DNA of 64,000 nucleotides, taken from the NCBI GenBank assembly GCA_937889015.1, contig CALARR010000361.1, forward strand, positions 17,082-81,081, given 5' to 3'. Origin of the DNA: an uncultured Planctomycetales bacterium (GTDB lineage: Bacteria > Planctomycetota > Planctomycetia > Pirellulales > Thermoguttaceae). The translations under genes and the position numbers were made by a program. The notes under the pieces were generated by a model, which was not told the origin of the DNA, did no database searches, and saw only the letters and a list, made by a program, of their open reading frames with translations. Shown here piece after piece: positions 44,859-52,495 of this stretch; the stretch's first letter is position 1, and each line of letters opens with the position of its first letter.

Positions 44859-45221
44859 ATGGGGTTCCTGTTCGAGAACCTCGACGTGTACCAGAAGGCC
44901 GTGGACCTCGCCGATCAGGTTACGACGCTTACGGCGACCTTTCCCCGTGGCTACTACTTCCTCGCCGATCAACTCAATCGCGCATCCCTCTCGATCGCTA
45001 CGAATCTGGCCGAGGGAAATGGTCGCTTCACGAAGGCAGACCGCAAGAACTTCTTCGTGATTGCCCGCGGTTCAGCCCAGGAGTGCGTGCCGCTGCTGGA
45101 ATTGGCTCGGCGCAAGGGTTTGATCGACGAGAATCCTCATGCCGCGTTCCGCGCACAGATCGAGACGATCGCCAAAATGATCAGCGGGCTGATCAACGGC
45201 CTTTCAAACCGACAGGTCTGA
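44859..45221 (+). CDS. four-helix-bundle protein (S23/IVS-type)
   Basis: 120 residues from the ATG at 44859, with GGAG 6 bases upstream; the frame is open further but only through repeat DNA. It matches the four-helix-bundle family first known from 23S rRNA intervening sequences: FENLDVYQKAVDLADQV, FPRGYYFLADQLNRASLSIATNLAEGNGRFTKADRKNFF, then two further amphipathic helices. Members form homopentamers; their function is unknown. In planctomycetes such genes stand alone in intergenic DNA, as here. Confidence 0.9.
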   Translation: MGFLFENLDVYQKAVDLADQVTTLTATFPRGYYFLADQLNRASLSIATNLAEGNGRFTKADRKNFFVIARGSAQECVPLLELARRKGLIDENPHAAFRAQIETIAKMISGLINGLSNRQV

Positions 45222-45395
45222 TCCGTGAGAGCTTTGGCGACTGCGTCGTCATCCGGCCTCCAGATCGTCGCAGGCTGGACCGATGCCGGCAGTCAGGCCC
45301 GGTCTTCGGGCAACTGACGCACCACCTCAACAAATCGCCGCAAACCCAAGCGGCGCAAGGGCGACCATGTCATAACGCCAGAACGGCTGACTGCA

Positions 45396-46103
45396 TCAGC
45401 GGATGGCCGGTGGTGACAGGGTGGCGAAGCCGAAGAAGAAGGTCACGATGGCGAGGCCTATAAGCAGAAGGCGTATGAGTGGCGGATCGCGTCGTGGAAC
45501 CTCGGTATTCTCTTGCGGAGGAATGATTGGTGCGGCCCCGCACACTCGCATGATAACCAAAACCAAGAGGCTGATCGTCGTGTAGACAAAGCAGCCGATG
45601 GCAAACATGATTGCCAACCGAATGAGAGGCCAGCGGCCAAACGGGTCGGTGAAGAGGCCGATGTCAAACCACACGCTGACGCCGTGCGCATCGAGGCGAG
45701 CGTGTTTCGGGAAGATCGTGAAGTTGTGGGGATGCGCTCGTAGATAGGCTTCGGCACCGCCGAGGCCTAGCACGACGGCGACCGCCCCAGTGAGTTTGAG
45801 CACGCCGCCCAAGGTGAACTGAAACCGCTTCAGCTTCTGGAGCCACTGCTCAACCGTGTATCCGACTGCCCCGACGAGGGCAAGCCACACAACAGCGTCA
45901 TCAAGAAGAAGCCAGGGCAACCAGTCACGATTCCAGCCGTCGTGCGACACGTTGTTAAATGGCACGGGCCAGCCATACATTGGATTGTGGATGGTCCAGA
46001 CGTAGCGGGCCTGAAAGCAAAGGATGGCGAAGAACACCGCCAACATTGCAAGGCGCGTGGCCCAGTGCAAATGCTTCCAGAACCGACGTGGATGGAATGC
46101 CAT
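45396..46103 (-). CDS. unknown multi-pass membrane protein
   Basis: 235 residues from the ATG at 46101-46103; no good ribosome-binding site is visible and the frame is open further upstream, so the start is uncertain. Five or so hydrophobic helices are seen (LAMLAVFFAILCFQARYVW; LLLDDAVVWLALVGAVGYTV; LKLTGAVAVVLGLGGAEAYL; LAIMFAIGCFVYTTISLLVLVIM; LLLIGLAIVTFFFGFATL). I recognise no family or catalytic motif. The gene is isolated and less GC-rich than the core genes. Confidence 0.6.
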   Translation of the reverse strand: MAFHPRRFWKHLHWATRLAMLAVFFAILCFQARYVWTIHNPMYGWPVPFNNVSHDGWNRDWLPWLLLDDAVVWLALVGAVGYTVEQWLQKLKRFQFTLGGVLKLTGAVAVVLGLGGAEAYLRAHPHNFTIFPKHARLDAHGVSVWFDIGLFTDPFGRWPLIRLAIMFAIGCFVYTTISLLVLVIMRVCGAAPIIPPQENTEVPRRDPPLIRLLLIGLAIVTFFFGFATLSPPAIR

Positions 46104-46692
46104 GCTTGCCGTGCCTGGGGCTTCTGAACACCGCTCACGCCATCGGACCGGTCCAGCGATGATTGTACCACGATTTATTGGAAAAGCGCAATGGGGGAAC
46201 ATCGTCTGGTTGGGAGAGCAGAGCCGTGGTCGTTGGTCTGCGGAGAAGCGACCGAACGATCTGGGGGGCACGCGCAGGGGCGGCCCACTACCGCTTGAGC
46301 GCGTTTCATAGCCGCTGGACATTGTGCAGCACAAGCCCATGCGACTTTCGGCCACTGAGTGAACGGTCGCGCCAAGACCAGATGCACTTCGACGGCGAGA
46401 CTTCTCCAGAGAGAATACGTCCAGAAAGTGGACTCATCCCTATCTGGCCCACAAGGATTTCCTGGATGAGTTGTTCTGCACCGTTCCACCGTGGGGCCGG
46501 GTAGTGCCTTGGGTGGCTTGACGGTGCCGACTGCCAGAAAATAGACTTCAAGCGGCCTGGAGAAGCCGGCAAGCTTCAGGGGCGAAAGTTCACCTGGCGT
46601 CCAGTCGCTTCGGCTTTCCCCTGGAATGCCTTCGCCGACAACATCGAAGGGCTTGTGTTCCGTGTCTTCCTAGCAAAGGAGTCGCCAAACCC
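46104..46692. other. 589-base region without a recognisable gene
   Basis: Short frames exist on both strands but none has a credible start signal or similarity I can recognise. It could contain decayed coding DNA. No clear repeat or hairpin was seen. Confidence 0.5.
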
Positions 46693-47190
46693 ATGCCACG
46701 CCACAACTCCCAGCAGGAACCCTGCTGCCCCGAGTTCGATCCCGCTGCCTGGAACAACACAACCCTCGTCTGGAAGGACAAGCCCTTCATCACCGAGTCG
46801 ATGCCCGTCTTCTTCCACATCCCCTGGCCGCCGATGATCGGCCGGCTCATCGGACGCATGTGGGACAAGGTCCGCAAGGCGGACGCCGCGGCCGACGCCA
46901 AAGACATGCTGGTCCTGGCCACCGACCCAAGTCCCTGGCGCTCGGAGTGGTACATGTCGGTCACAAAGCCTGTGCCCGACGCTCAGAATGTCGCGCTCTC
47001 GGGCACATTCGCCGTGCGCGTGTTCGACGGTCCCTACAACGCCGTGCCCAAGTGGATCAAGGAAATGAACGCGTGTCTGGCCAAGGAGAACAAGAAGGCG
47101 CGGAAGTACTACTTCCACTACACCAGTTGTCCCAAGTGTGCCAAGCTCCGCGGCCATAACTACGTCGTGGCGTTCGCGCAGACGGAGTAG
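46693..47190 (+). CDS. conserved unknown protein (CCPEFDP-type, possibly GyrI-like)
   Basis: 165 residues, with AAGGAG 11 bases before the ATG. The N-terminus CCPEFDPAAWNNTTLVWKDK and the C-terminal SCPKCAKLRGHNYVVAFAQ carry Cys pairs. The middle (SGTFAVRVFDGPYNAVPKWIKEM) resembles the small-molecule-binding GyrI-like fold. Similar bacterial proteins are often labelled hydrolase without proof. No signal peptide is present. I do not assign a function. Confidence 0.65.
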   Translation: MPRHNSQQEPCCPEFDPAAWNNTTLVWKDKPFITESMPVFFHIPWPPMIGRLIGRMWDKVRKADAAADAKDMLVLATDPSPWRSEWYMSVTKPVPDAQNVALSGTFAVRVFDGPYNAVPKWIKEMNACLAKENKKARKYYFHYTSCPKCAKLRGHNYVVAFAQTE

Positions 47191-47358
47191 AGCGTCTTGC
47201 CCCAGGACTTCCGCCCTGGCCGACAACCGCACGCTGGCCCCTCTCCTCTTCCGCAGGTCTGGACGAGCTACCCAGCCCCCAAGCTCTTGCGCAGCAGACC
47301 AGGCGAACTCCTCACCCCAAGGGCACCACTCGCCACCACCTGTGCCTTATGTGGGGGC

Positions 47359-47470
47359 CCTGTCGCCACGCTCGGCAAGCTTGGACAGCGCGACCATACC
47401 CGAACGTCGAAACCTCGCCAAATGCCGATGGTGTCAGGCTTTCCTGCTGGGCTGGAGGGGACGCGTCTGG
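47359..47470 (+). rRNA. divergent or degenerate 5S rRNA-like segment (tentative)
   Basis: About 112 bases resemble 5S rRNA. Seen: CCTGTCGCCACG at the start, near the common CCTGGTGGCCA; CCATACCCGAAC, near the loop-C sequence CCATCCCGAAC; then, 18 bases on, GCCGATGGTG as in helix IV; then TGGGCTGGAGGGG, near the loop-E TGGGAGAGTAGG. The spacing between blocks is about right (18 versus about 21 in Escherichia coli). Helix III (CGAC/GTCG) forms, but helix I pairs poorly, so it may be a pseudogene or chance similarity. A strong terminator follows 56 bases later. No 16S or 23S sequence is near. Confidence 0.3.
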
Positions 47471-47526
47471 TCGATAAATTACGTGAGGGTGCACCGATCG
47501 TACGGACACGATCATCTGGACGGCAT

Positions 47527-47578
47527 GGCACAATCGGGAGCGCCGTGGTTGGGCTCGACATCACGATTGTGCCTTTTT
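47527..47578 (+). terminator. strong intrinsic terminator
   Basis: GGCACAATCG (47527-47536) pairs perfectly with CGATTGTGCC (47564-47573), with an inner GAGC/GCTC pairing, and TTTTT follows immediately. It ends a plus-strand transcript, either that of the upstream gene (stop at 47190) or a small RNA such as the 5S-like segment. Confidence 0.85.
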
Positions 47579-47600
47579 GCTTTCTTGGCAAGGACACTCG

Positions 47601-47992
47601 ATGGACTCGCGAAGAGGCCTTCCGTTCATCGCGGTTGCGAAGTACTTCCTGGTCGCCGCCTGCGTGGCAGTTGCGGCACTCTGGACGACGTCCGGACGTA
47701 CGCAGACGCCGAGCGAAAACCGTTCGACCTGATCCTGATGGACATGCAGATGCCGGTCATGGATGGTTACCAGGCCGTTCAATACCGGCGCGCGGCGGGC
47801 CACACGGGGCCAATCATCGCCCTGACGGCCCATGCAATGATTTCCGATCGCCAACGCTGTCTCGACGCGGGGTGCGAAGACTACGCCGCCAAACCCATCA
47901 ACCGTTCGGAGTTCCTGCTGCAGGTGGCTCGCTACTTGGGGGTCGCGACGGCAACCGCTGCCAACGAGGACACCGATTCGGCGATGTCTTGA
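47601..47992 (+). pseudogene. relic of a hybrid sensor histidine kinase (receiver-domain remnant)
   Basis: A start with AAGGA 6 bases upstream (ATG at 47601) opens a 43-residue frame with a membrane-anchor-like N-terminus (FIAVAKYFLVAACVAVAALW) ending at a stop at 47730-47732. In another frame, from about 47680 to the stop at 47990-47992, lies the second half of a receiver domain: FDLILMDMQMPVMDGYQAV with the phosphoacceptor Asp, PIIALTAHAMISDRQRCL and AGCEDYAAKPINRSEFL. The first beta strands of the domain and the entire kinase core are missing. The simplest reading is one gene that lost its middle by deletion, leaving both ends in different frames. Confidence 0.7.
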
Positions 47993-48146
47993 CCGTTGAG
48001 CCCTGGCGCGCGACCACACGCTGCCCAGGATGGACGGCGGGGTGGTGGCCAACAGTCGCACCCAGCTAGCCGGTGTCGGCCAGATCACGATTCAGATCGA
48101 GCACGCAAGACTTGCAGACCACGGCCGCCACGATTCGTGGCAGCAA

Positions 48147-49499
48147 TCACGAGCCGCGCAACTCGGTCAACACGGCCATCGCCGCTTCACACAGAGATTG
48201 GGCCTCGGAGGCCGTCGGGGCTTCCGCAATCGCGCGTACGATCGGCTCGGTGTTGCTGCCGCGGAGTAACAGCCAGCGGTCTGGCCAGTCCAATCGCAGG
48301 CCGTCCTGGCGGTCGGCCTGGGCGTCGGCAAATCGCTGCCGCAAGGCGGCCAAGGCCGCAGGCAGTCGCTCCAGAGGGAACTGGGTCTTGGTCTTGTGAA
48401 TCTCGTATCGCGGCAACTCCGCCCCCAACTGGGCGATCGTCATGCCGCGTGCGACCATCGCGTCCAGCAGTTGGGCCATTCCCACAAAACTGTCGCGGAC
48501 CAGGATCACGCGAGGATCGATCGGGCCGCCATTGCCTTCGCCGCCGAACACCGCCCCATGTTCCATCATGGCGTCGGCGACGTTCGGTTCGCCCACCGCT
48601 GAGCGTACATAGGGCACGCCGTAACGCCGAGCCAGATCTTGCGCCATGCGGCTGGTGGCGCAGTTGGTGACAACCGGTCCGTGCCGTTGGCGCAACACGT
48701 GGTCCAAACACATGGCCAGTGTATATTCTTCCCCCAGATAGCGCCCGGCTGCATCGATCACAGCCAACCGGTCGGCATCGGGGTCCTGGCAGAAGCCGAC
48801 GTCGGCATGGGCCTCAACCACCGCACTGAGGACTCCGGCCAGGTTCTCCGCCGTGGGCTCGGGCGGATGCTCGAATTGACCGTCGCGTTCGCCCCCCAAG
48901 ACCGTGATTCGACAGCCCAGGGCCTCCAGAAGCCGCCGGCCCAAGAGGCTGCCTGCGCCGTGGTTGGAGTCCAGCAGCACGGTGAACTGCCTCGCCCGGA
49001 TGCGTTCCACGTCGACCGTGGCCAGGACCGCGGCGAGATGGGGGCCATGCGGGTCGTCGCATTCGAACCGATGGCCAAGCTGATTGTGGGGGACCCACTC
49101 CGGCGCGGGATCACGGTACTGCTGGAGGACGCGCGCGCCCTGGCTCGCTGGAATCACACGCCCCTCGACCGAGAAGAGCTTCAAACCGTTGTAGGGCGAC
49201 GGATTATGGCTGGCGGTGATCTCCACGGCTCCCGCCGCCGCATGCTGACGCACCAGCACGCCCGTGGTCGGTGTGGCGGCAACGCCGGCGTCCAACGTAT
49301 CGCGCCCTGCAGCGGCCAATCCGGCGTGAACCACATCGGACAGCATCCGCCCCGAAGGGCGGCTGTCGCGCGCCACGACGATCGGCCCTGGCGGGGCAAT
49401 GGCGGCAAAGGCGGTCACATAACGAATCGCCACTTCCGGCGTGAGCGACTCGCCCACCACGCCGCGCAGCCCGGAGACCGTGATGATCGGCTCGTGCAT
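48147..49499 (-). CDS. glmM: phosphoglucosamine mutase / phosphohexomutase
   Basis: 450 residues from the ATG at 49497-49499, with GGGAGG upstream; a TTG six bases earlier is too close to it. Alpha-D-phosphohexomutase with the catalytic Ser97 (EITASHNPSPYNGLK), the metal loop DPDADRLAVID, the sugar loop GGEGNGGPID and the phosphate loop LLRGSNTEPIVRAIAEA. The short N-terminus and the EGNGG loop (GEGNGG rather than GE-S-GH) fit the GlmM/archaeal-type phosphoglucosamine mutase branch, giving GlcN-1-P for UDP-GlcNAc. Substrate choice is inference. It is divergent from a second mutase at 49624. Confidence 0.85.
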   Translation of the reverse strand: MHEPIITVSGLRGVVGESLTPEVAIRYVTAFAAIAPPGPIVVARDSRPSGRMLSDVVHAGLAAAGRDTLDAGVAATPTTGVLVRQHAAAGAVEITASHNPSPYNGLKLFSVEGRVIPASQGARVLQQYRDPAPEWVPHNQLGHRFECDDPHGPHLAAVLATVDVERIRARQFTVLLDSNHGAGSLLGRRLLEALGCRITVLGGERDGQFEHPPEPTAENLAGVLSAVVEAHADVGFCQDPDADRLAVIDAAGRYLGEEYTLAMCLDHVLRQRHGPVVTNCATSRMAQDLARRYGVPYVRSAVGEPNVADAMMEHGAVFGGEGNGGPIDPRVILVRDSFVGMAQLLDAMVARGMTIAQLGAELPRYEIHKTKTQFPLERLPAALAALRQRFADAQADRQDGLRLDWPDRWLLLRGSNTEPIVRAIAEAPTASEAQSLCEAAMAVLTELRGS

Positions 49500-49623
49500 C
49501 CTCAAATCCTCCCAGCGGCATCGTAGTTGCGCCCCTTGGAATTTGCAACGCGAATATGCTATACAGTTGTGAGCCTGGCCTACGCTTGGGCCGGCCGCTC
49601 CTCCTCACACAGCGCAGCAGACG

Positions 49624-51429
49624 ATGAACGAAATCGAAAACGCCCTGGTCCAGTTGGAAACCGCTTCCGCCCAAGGGAAGGTCTCGGCCGACGCAGCCGG
49701 CAACATCCGCACCTGGCTCACCGATCCGCGCTATGCAGAGTACGCACCCAAGGTGGCCGAAGAAATCGCCGCGGGCCGCTGGAAGCAGTTGGACGATGTC
49801 TTCTGGACGATCATCCCCTTTGGGACCGGCGGACGGCGGGGGATGATGTATCCGGTGGGCACCAACGCCATCAACGACCGCACGATCGGCGAGAGTGCCC
49901 AGGGGCTGGCGGACTACGTGCGGGAGCAGCTTCCCGGCCGGCGGCTGGCCTGTGCCATCGCCTACGACACACGCCATAAGTCCCGGCACTTCGCCCAGCT
50001 CTGCTCGGAAGTCATGGCTGCGGCCGGGTTTACCATCTACTTCCTGGACGGCTATCGCAGCACGCCCGAGCTTTCGTTCGCCGTGCGATACAAGCACTGC
50101 GATTGCGGGATCATGGTCACCGCCAGCCACAACCCACCCAGCGACAACGCGGTCAAGGCCTACTGGTCGACCGGCGGGCAGTTGTTGCCGCCGCACGATG
50201 CCGGGGTCATCCAGCGAGTGATGAGCGTCTCGGAGATCCGGCGCATGCCCTTTGAGGAAGCGACCCGCACAGGCCGCGTCCAGTTCTGCCAGGAGGAGGT
50301 CGACGTGGCCTTCATCCACAATGTGAAGAGCCAGAGCTTTTCCGGACCGCGCAACATCAAAATCATCTATTCGCCCTTGCACGGTGTGGGGGCCTCGGCC
50401 GTGCTTCCAGCGTTAGCCGCAGCCGGCTTCCGCGACGTGGAACTCTTCGCTCCGCACGCCACCCCTGACCCTGATTTCACCAACGTGCCCGGCCACGTCT
50501 CCAATCCCGAGAATCCCAAGGTCTTTGACGCGATTATCGAACGCGCGCGGGAAACGGGTGCGGAGTTGATCCTCGCCACCGACCCCGACTGCGACCGGCT
50601 GGGCTGCGCCGCCCCCAAGACCAATCAGCCGGGATCGCCCTGGGGAACCCTGACCGGAAACCAGATCGGCGCACTGCTGACCGACTATCTGCTCTCGGCC
50701 TACAAGGCGGCGGGGACCCTGCGACCGCAGCAGTACATCGTCAAGACTCTGGTGACCACGGAGCTCATGCGCCGAATTGCCGACGACTATGGCGTTCAGA
50801 CCGTGGGCGATCTGCTGGTGGGATTCAAGTACATCGGCGGCGCCATGGACGAACACGGCCCCCAGGATTTCGTGCTCGGCGCCGAGGAGTCCTATGGCTT
50901 CCTGGTAGGCAGTTACGCACGCGACAAGGACGCGGCCGTGGCCTCGATGTTGCTCTCAGAACTGGCCGCCAAGGCCAAGGCCCAAGGCCAGTCACTGCAA
51001 CAGAAGCTGGATGCCCTGTTCCTCCACTACGGCTGCCATGCCGAGGGGCAGGTCTCAGTCGTTCTGCCCGGCGCCGAAGGCATGGGCCGCATGCAGGCCC
51101 TGATGGCGGAACTGCGCACCAAGCCGCCGCGGCAACTGGCCGGCATCCAGGTGGCCCGCGTGCGCGACTACCTGGGCCGCGTCCAGTTTGCCCCTGGCGA
51201 CGAGCCCGAACCCCTCATGGGCCCCAAGGGCGACCTGGTGATGTTCGACCTGGCAGCTACGGGCAACTATGTGGCCGTGCGCCCCTCCGGCACCGAACCG
51301 AAGGTCAAGTTCTACACATTTGCTTTCGAACCGCCGGCCAGCATCCAGGATCTGGAGAGCACCAAGGCGGCCCTGCAGCAACGCCTGGTGGCCATGGCCG
51401 CCGATCTGCGGAAGCTGGCTGGGGTGTAG
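49624..51429 (+). CDS. phosphoglucomutase/phosphomannomutase (large type)
   Basis: 601 residues, matching the long PGM2-like phospho-sugar mutases. Catalytic Ser168 (MVTASHNPPSDNAVK), metal loop DPDCDRLGCA, sugar loop GAEESYGFLVG and phosphate loop VAVRPSGTEPKVKFY are all present. The N-terminal ~60 residues are the extra segment typical of this subfamily (FGTGGRRGMMYPVGTN follows). It probably interconverts glucose-1-P and glucose-6-P. No strong ribosome-binding site is visible. Together with the divergent glmM the locus supplies hexose-1-phosphates. Confidence 0.92.
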   Translation: MNEIENALVQLETASAQGKVSADAAGNIRTWLTDPRYAEYAPKVAEEIAAGRWKQLDDVFWTIIPFGTGGRRGMMYPVGTNAINDRTIGESAQGLADYVREQLPGRRLACAIAYDTRHKSRHFAQLCSEVMAAAGFTIYFLDGYRSTPELSFAVRYKHCDCGIMVTASHNPPSDNAVKAYWSTGGQLLPPHDAGVIQRVMSVSEIRRMPFEEATRTGRVQFCQEEVDVAFIHNVKSQSFSGPRNIKIIYSPLHGVGASAVLPALAAAGFRDVELFAPHATPDPDFTNVPGHVSNPENPKVFDAIIERARETGAELILATDPDCDRLGCAAPKTNQPGSPWGTLTGNQIGALLTDYLLSAYKAAGTLRPQQYIVKTLVTTELMRRIADDYGVQTVGDLLVGFKYIGGAMDEHGPQDFVLGAEESYGFLVGSYARDKDAAVASMLLSELAAKAKAQGQSLQQKLDALFLHYGCHAEGQVSVVLPGAEGMGRMQALMAELRTKPPRQLAGIQVARVRDYLGRVQFAPGDEPEPLMGPKGDLVMFDLAATGNYVAVRPSGTEPKVKFYTFAFEPPASIQDLESTKAALQQRLVAMAADLRKLAGV

Positions 51430-51478
51430 TCGCAAACTTCGGTGTGGTTGCCGAACTCCTGTTGCAGATGCAGGTTGC

Positions 51479-51486
51479 GCCGATAA
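51479..51486 (+). promoter_or_regulatory. possible sigma-28 (FliA) -10 element of the flagellin gene
   Basis: GCCGATAA matches the sigma-28 -10 consensus exactly and lies 72 bases before the flagellin start codon. No TAAA-type -35 is seen at the expected distance, so the call rests on one element and position. Confidence 0.35.
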
Positions 51487-51558
51487 GGTATGCTTAAGAT
51501 ACGGACCAATGTATAGGTGGCGGTCCGCTCTTCTTCCCATCTTGTCGGTAGTACTACG

Positions 51559-52407
51559 ATGTCTCTGTTCATCTCCGGCGGTCTGGACCTCCGCGTCCAG
51601 CGCAGCCTGTTGCAGGCCTATTCCGATTTGAACAGCAGCACTCTGCGCCTGGCGACCATGCGGCGGATCAACTCGGGAGCAGACGATCCGGCTGGGCTGA
51701 TGGCCGCCGAACTCCTGAAGGGAGAGCTGACCGCACTGCAGGCAGCCTCCTCCAATGCGTCCCAGGCTTCCCACGTGATCCAAGTGGCCGACTCGGGCTT
51801 GAGCGAGGTCAGCGACCTGTTGTCCACCATCGAGGGCAACTTGGTCGAGATGGCCGGGGGAACCCTCACGCCCGACCAGGCCGCCGCCAATCAGTTGGAA
51901 ATTGACGCTGCCTTGGGAGCCATTAACCGCATCGGTTCTACGACGAACTATATGGGCCGCAGCCTGCTGGATGGCGGCACGCTCAAGTTCGCCATCACTT
52001 CGGATGTGGGGTATGTCGACGAGGTGACGATGCCCACCGTCAACACGGCCGAATTGGGCGGCGATGCCGGTACCTTGAGTGAGCTGGCGTCAGGCGGCGC
52101 AGCGGCCTTGGGCGGCGATTTGAGCCGCGGAATGGAGATCGTCGAACAAGCCGCCTCGCAGATCAGCACGGCACGCGCTGAGCTGGGGTCCTTCGCCCGT
52201 ACGGCCCTGGAGGCCAGCAGCGACGCGCTCGGTGCGGCCTATGTCAGCATGTCCCAGGCCTACAGCCAGATCATGGACACCGACGTGGCGGCCGAGACTT
52301 CGCGCATGATTCGCTCCGAGATTCAACTGCGCACCGCATTCACCCTGCTCAGCATAACCAGCCATTCCCACAGCCTGATCCATGGGCTGCTGGCGGCGAC
52401 CAGGTAG
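51559..52407 (+). CDS. short flagellin-like protein
   Basis: 282 residues from the ATG at 51559. The N-terminal helix region (LNSSTLRLATMRRINSGADDPAGLMAAELLKGELTAL; VIQVADSGLSEVSDLL) and the C-terminal helix region (ARAELGSFARTALEASSDAL; DTDVAAETSRMIRSEIQLR) match the conserved D0/D1 domains of flagellins. The surface domain is nearly absent, so the product is a minimal flagellin or flagellin homologue. The usual RxNSA-type motif is present as RRINSGADDPAGL. No other flagellar gene is in the window. A sigma-28-like -10 lies upstream. Confidence 0.85.
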   Translation: MSLFISGGLDLRVQRSLLQAYSDLNSSTLRLATMRRINSGADDPAGLMAAELLKGELTALQAASSNASQASHVIQVADSGLSEVSDLLSTIEGNLVEMAGGTLTPDQAAANQLEIDAALGAINRIGSTTNYMGRSLLDGGTLKFAITSDVGYVDEVTMPTVNTAELGGDAGTLSELASGGAAALGGDLSRGMEIVEQAASQISTARAELGSFARTALEASSDALGAAYVSMSQAYSQIMDTDVAAETSRMIRSEIQLRTAFTLLSITSHSHSLIHGLLAATR

Positions 52408-52495
52408 GGCAAACGCAGCCTGTGACCACTTTCTGCGGCCCGCGCACGGCCCGCCTGCACCGAGTCTCGCTCGCCGGAGCGTGTGTGGTTGGTGA

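Noticed and set aside
46104..46692. Decayed transposase or other pseudogene
   Set aside because: Several short frames were read but none matched a transposase or any known protein; I record it as empty.
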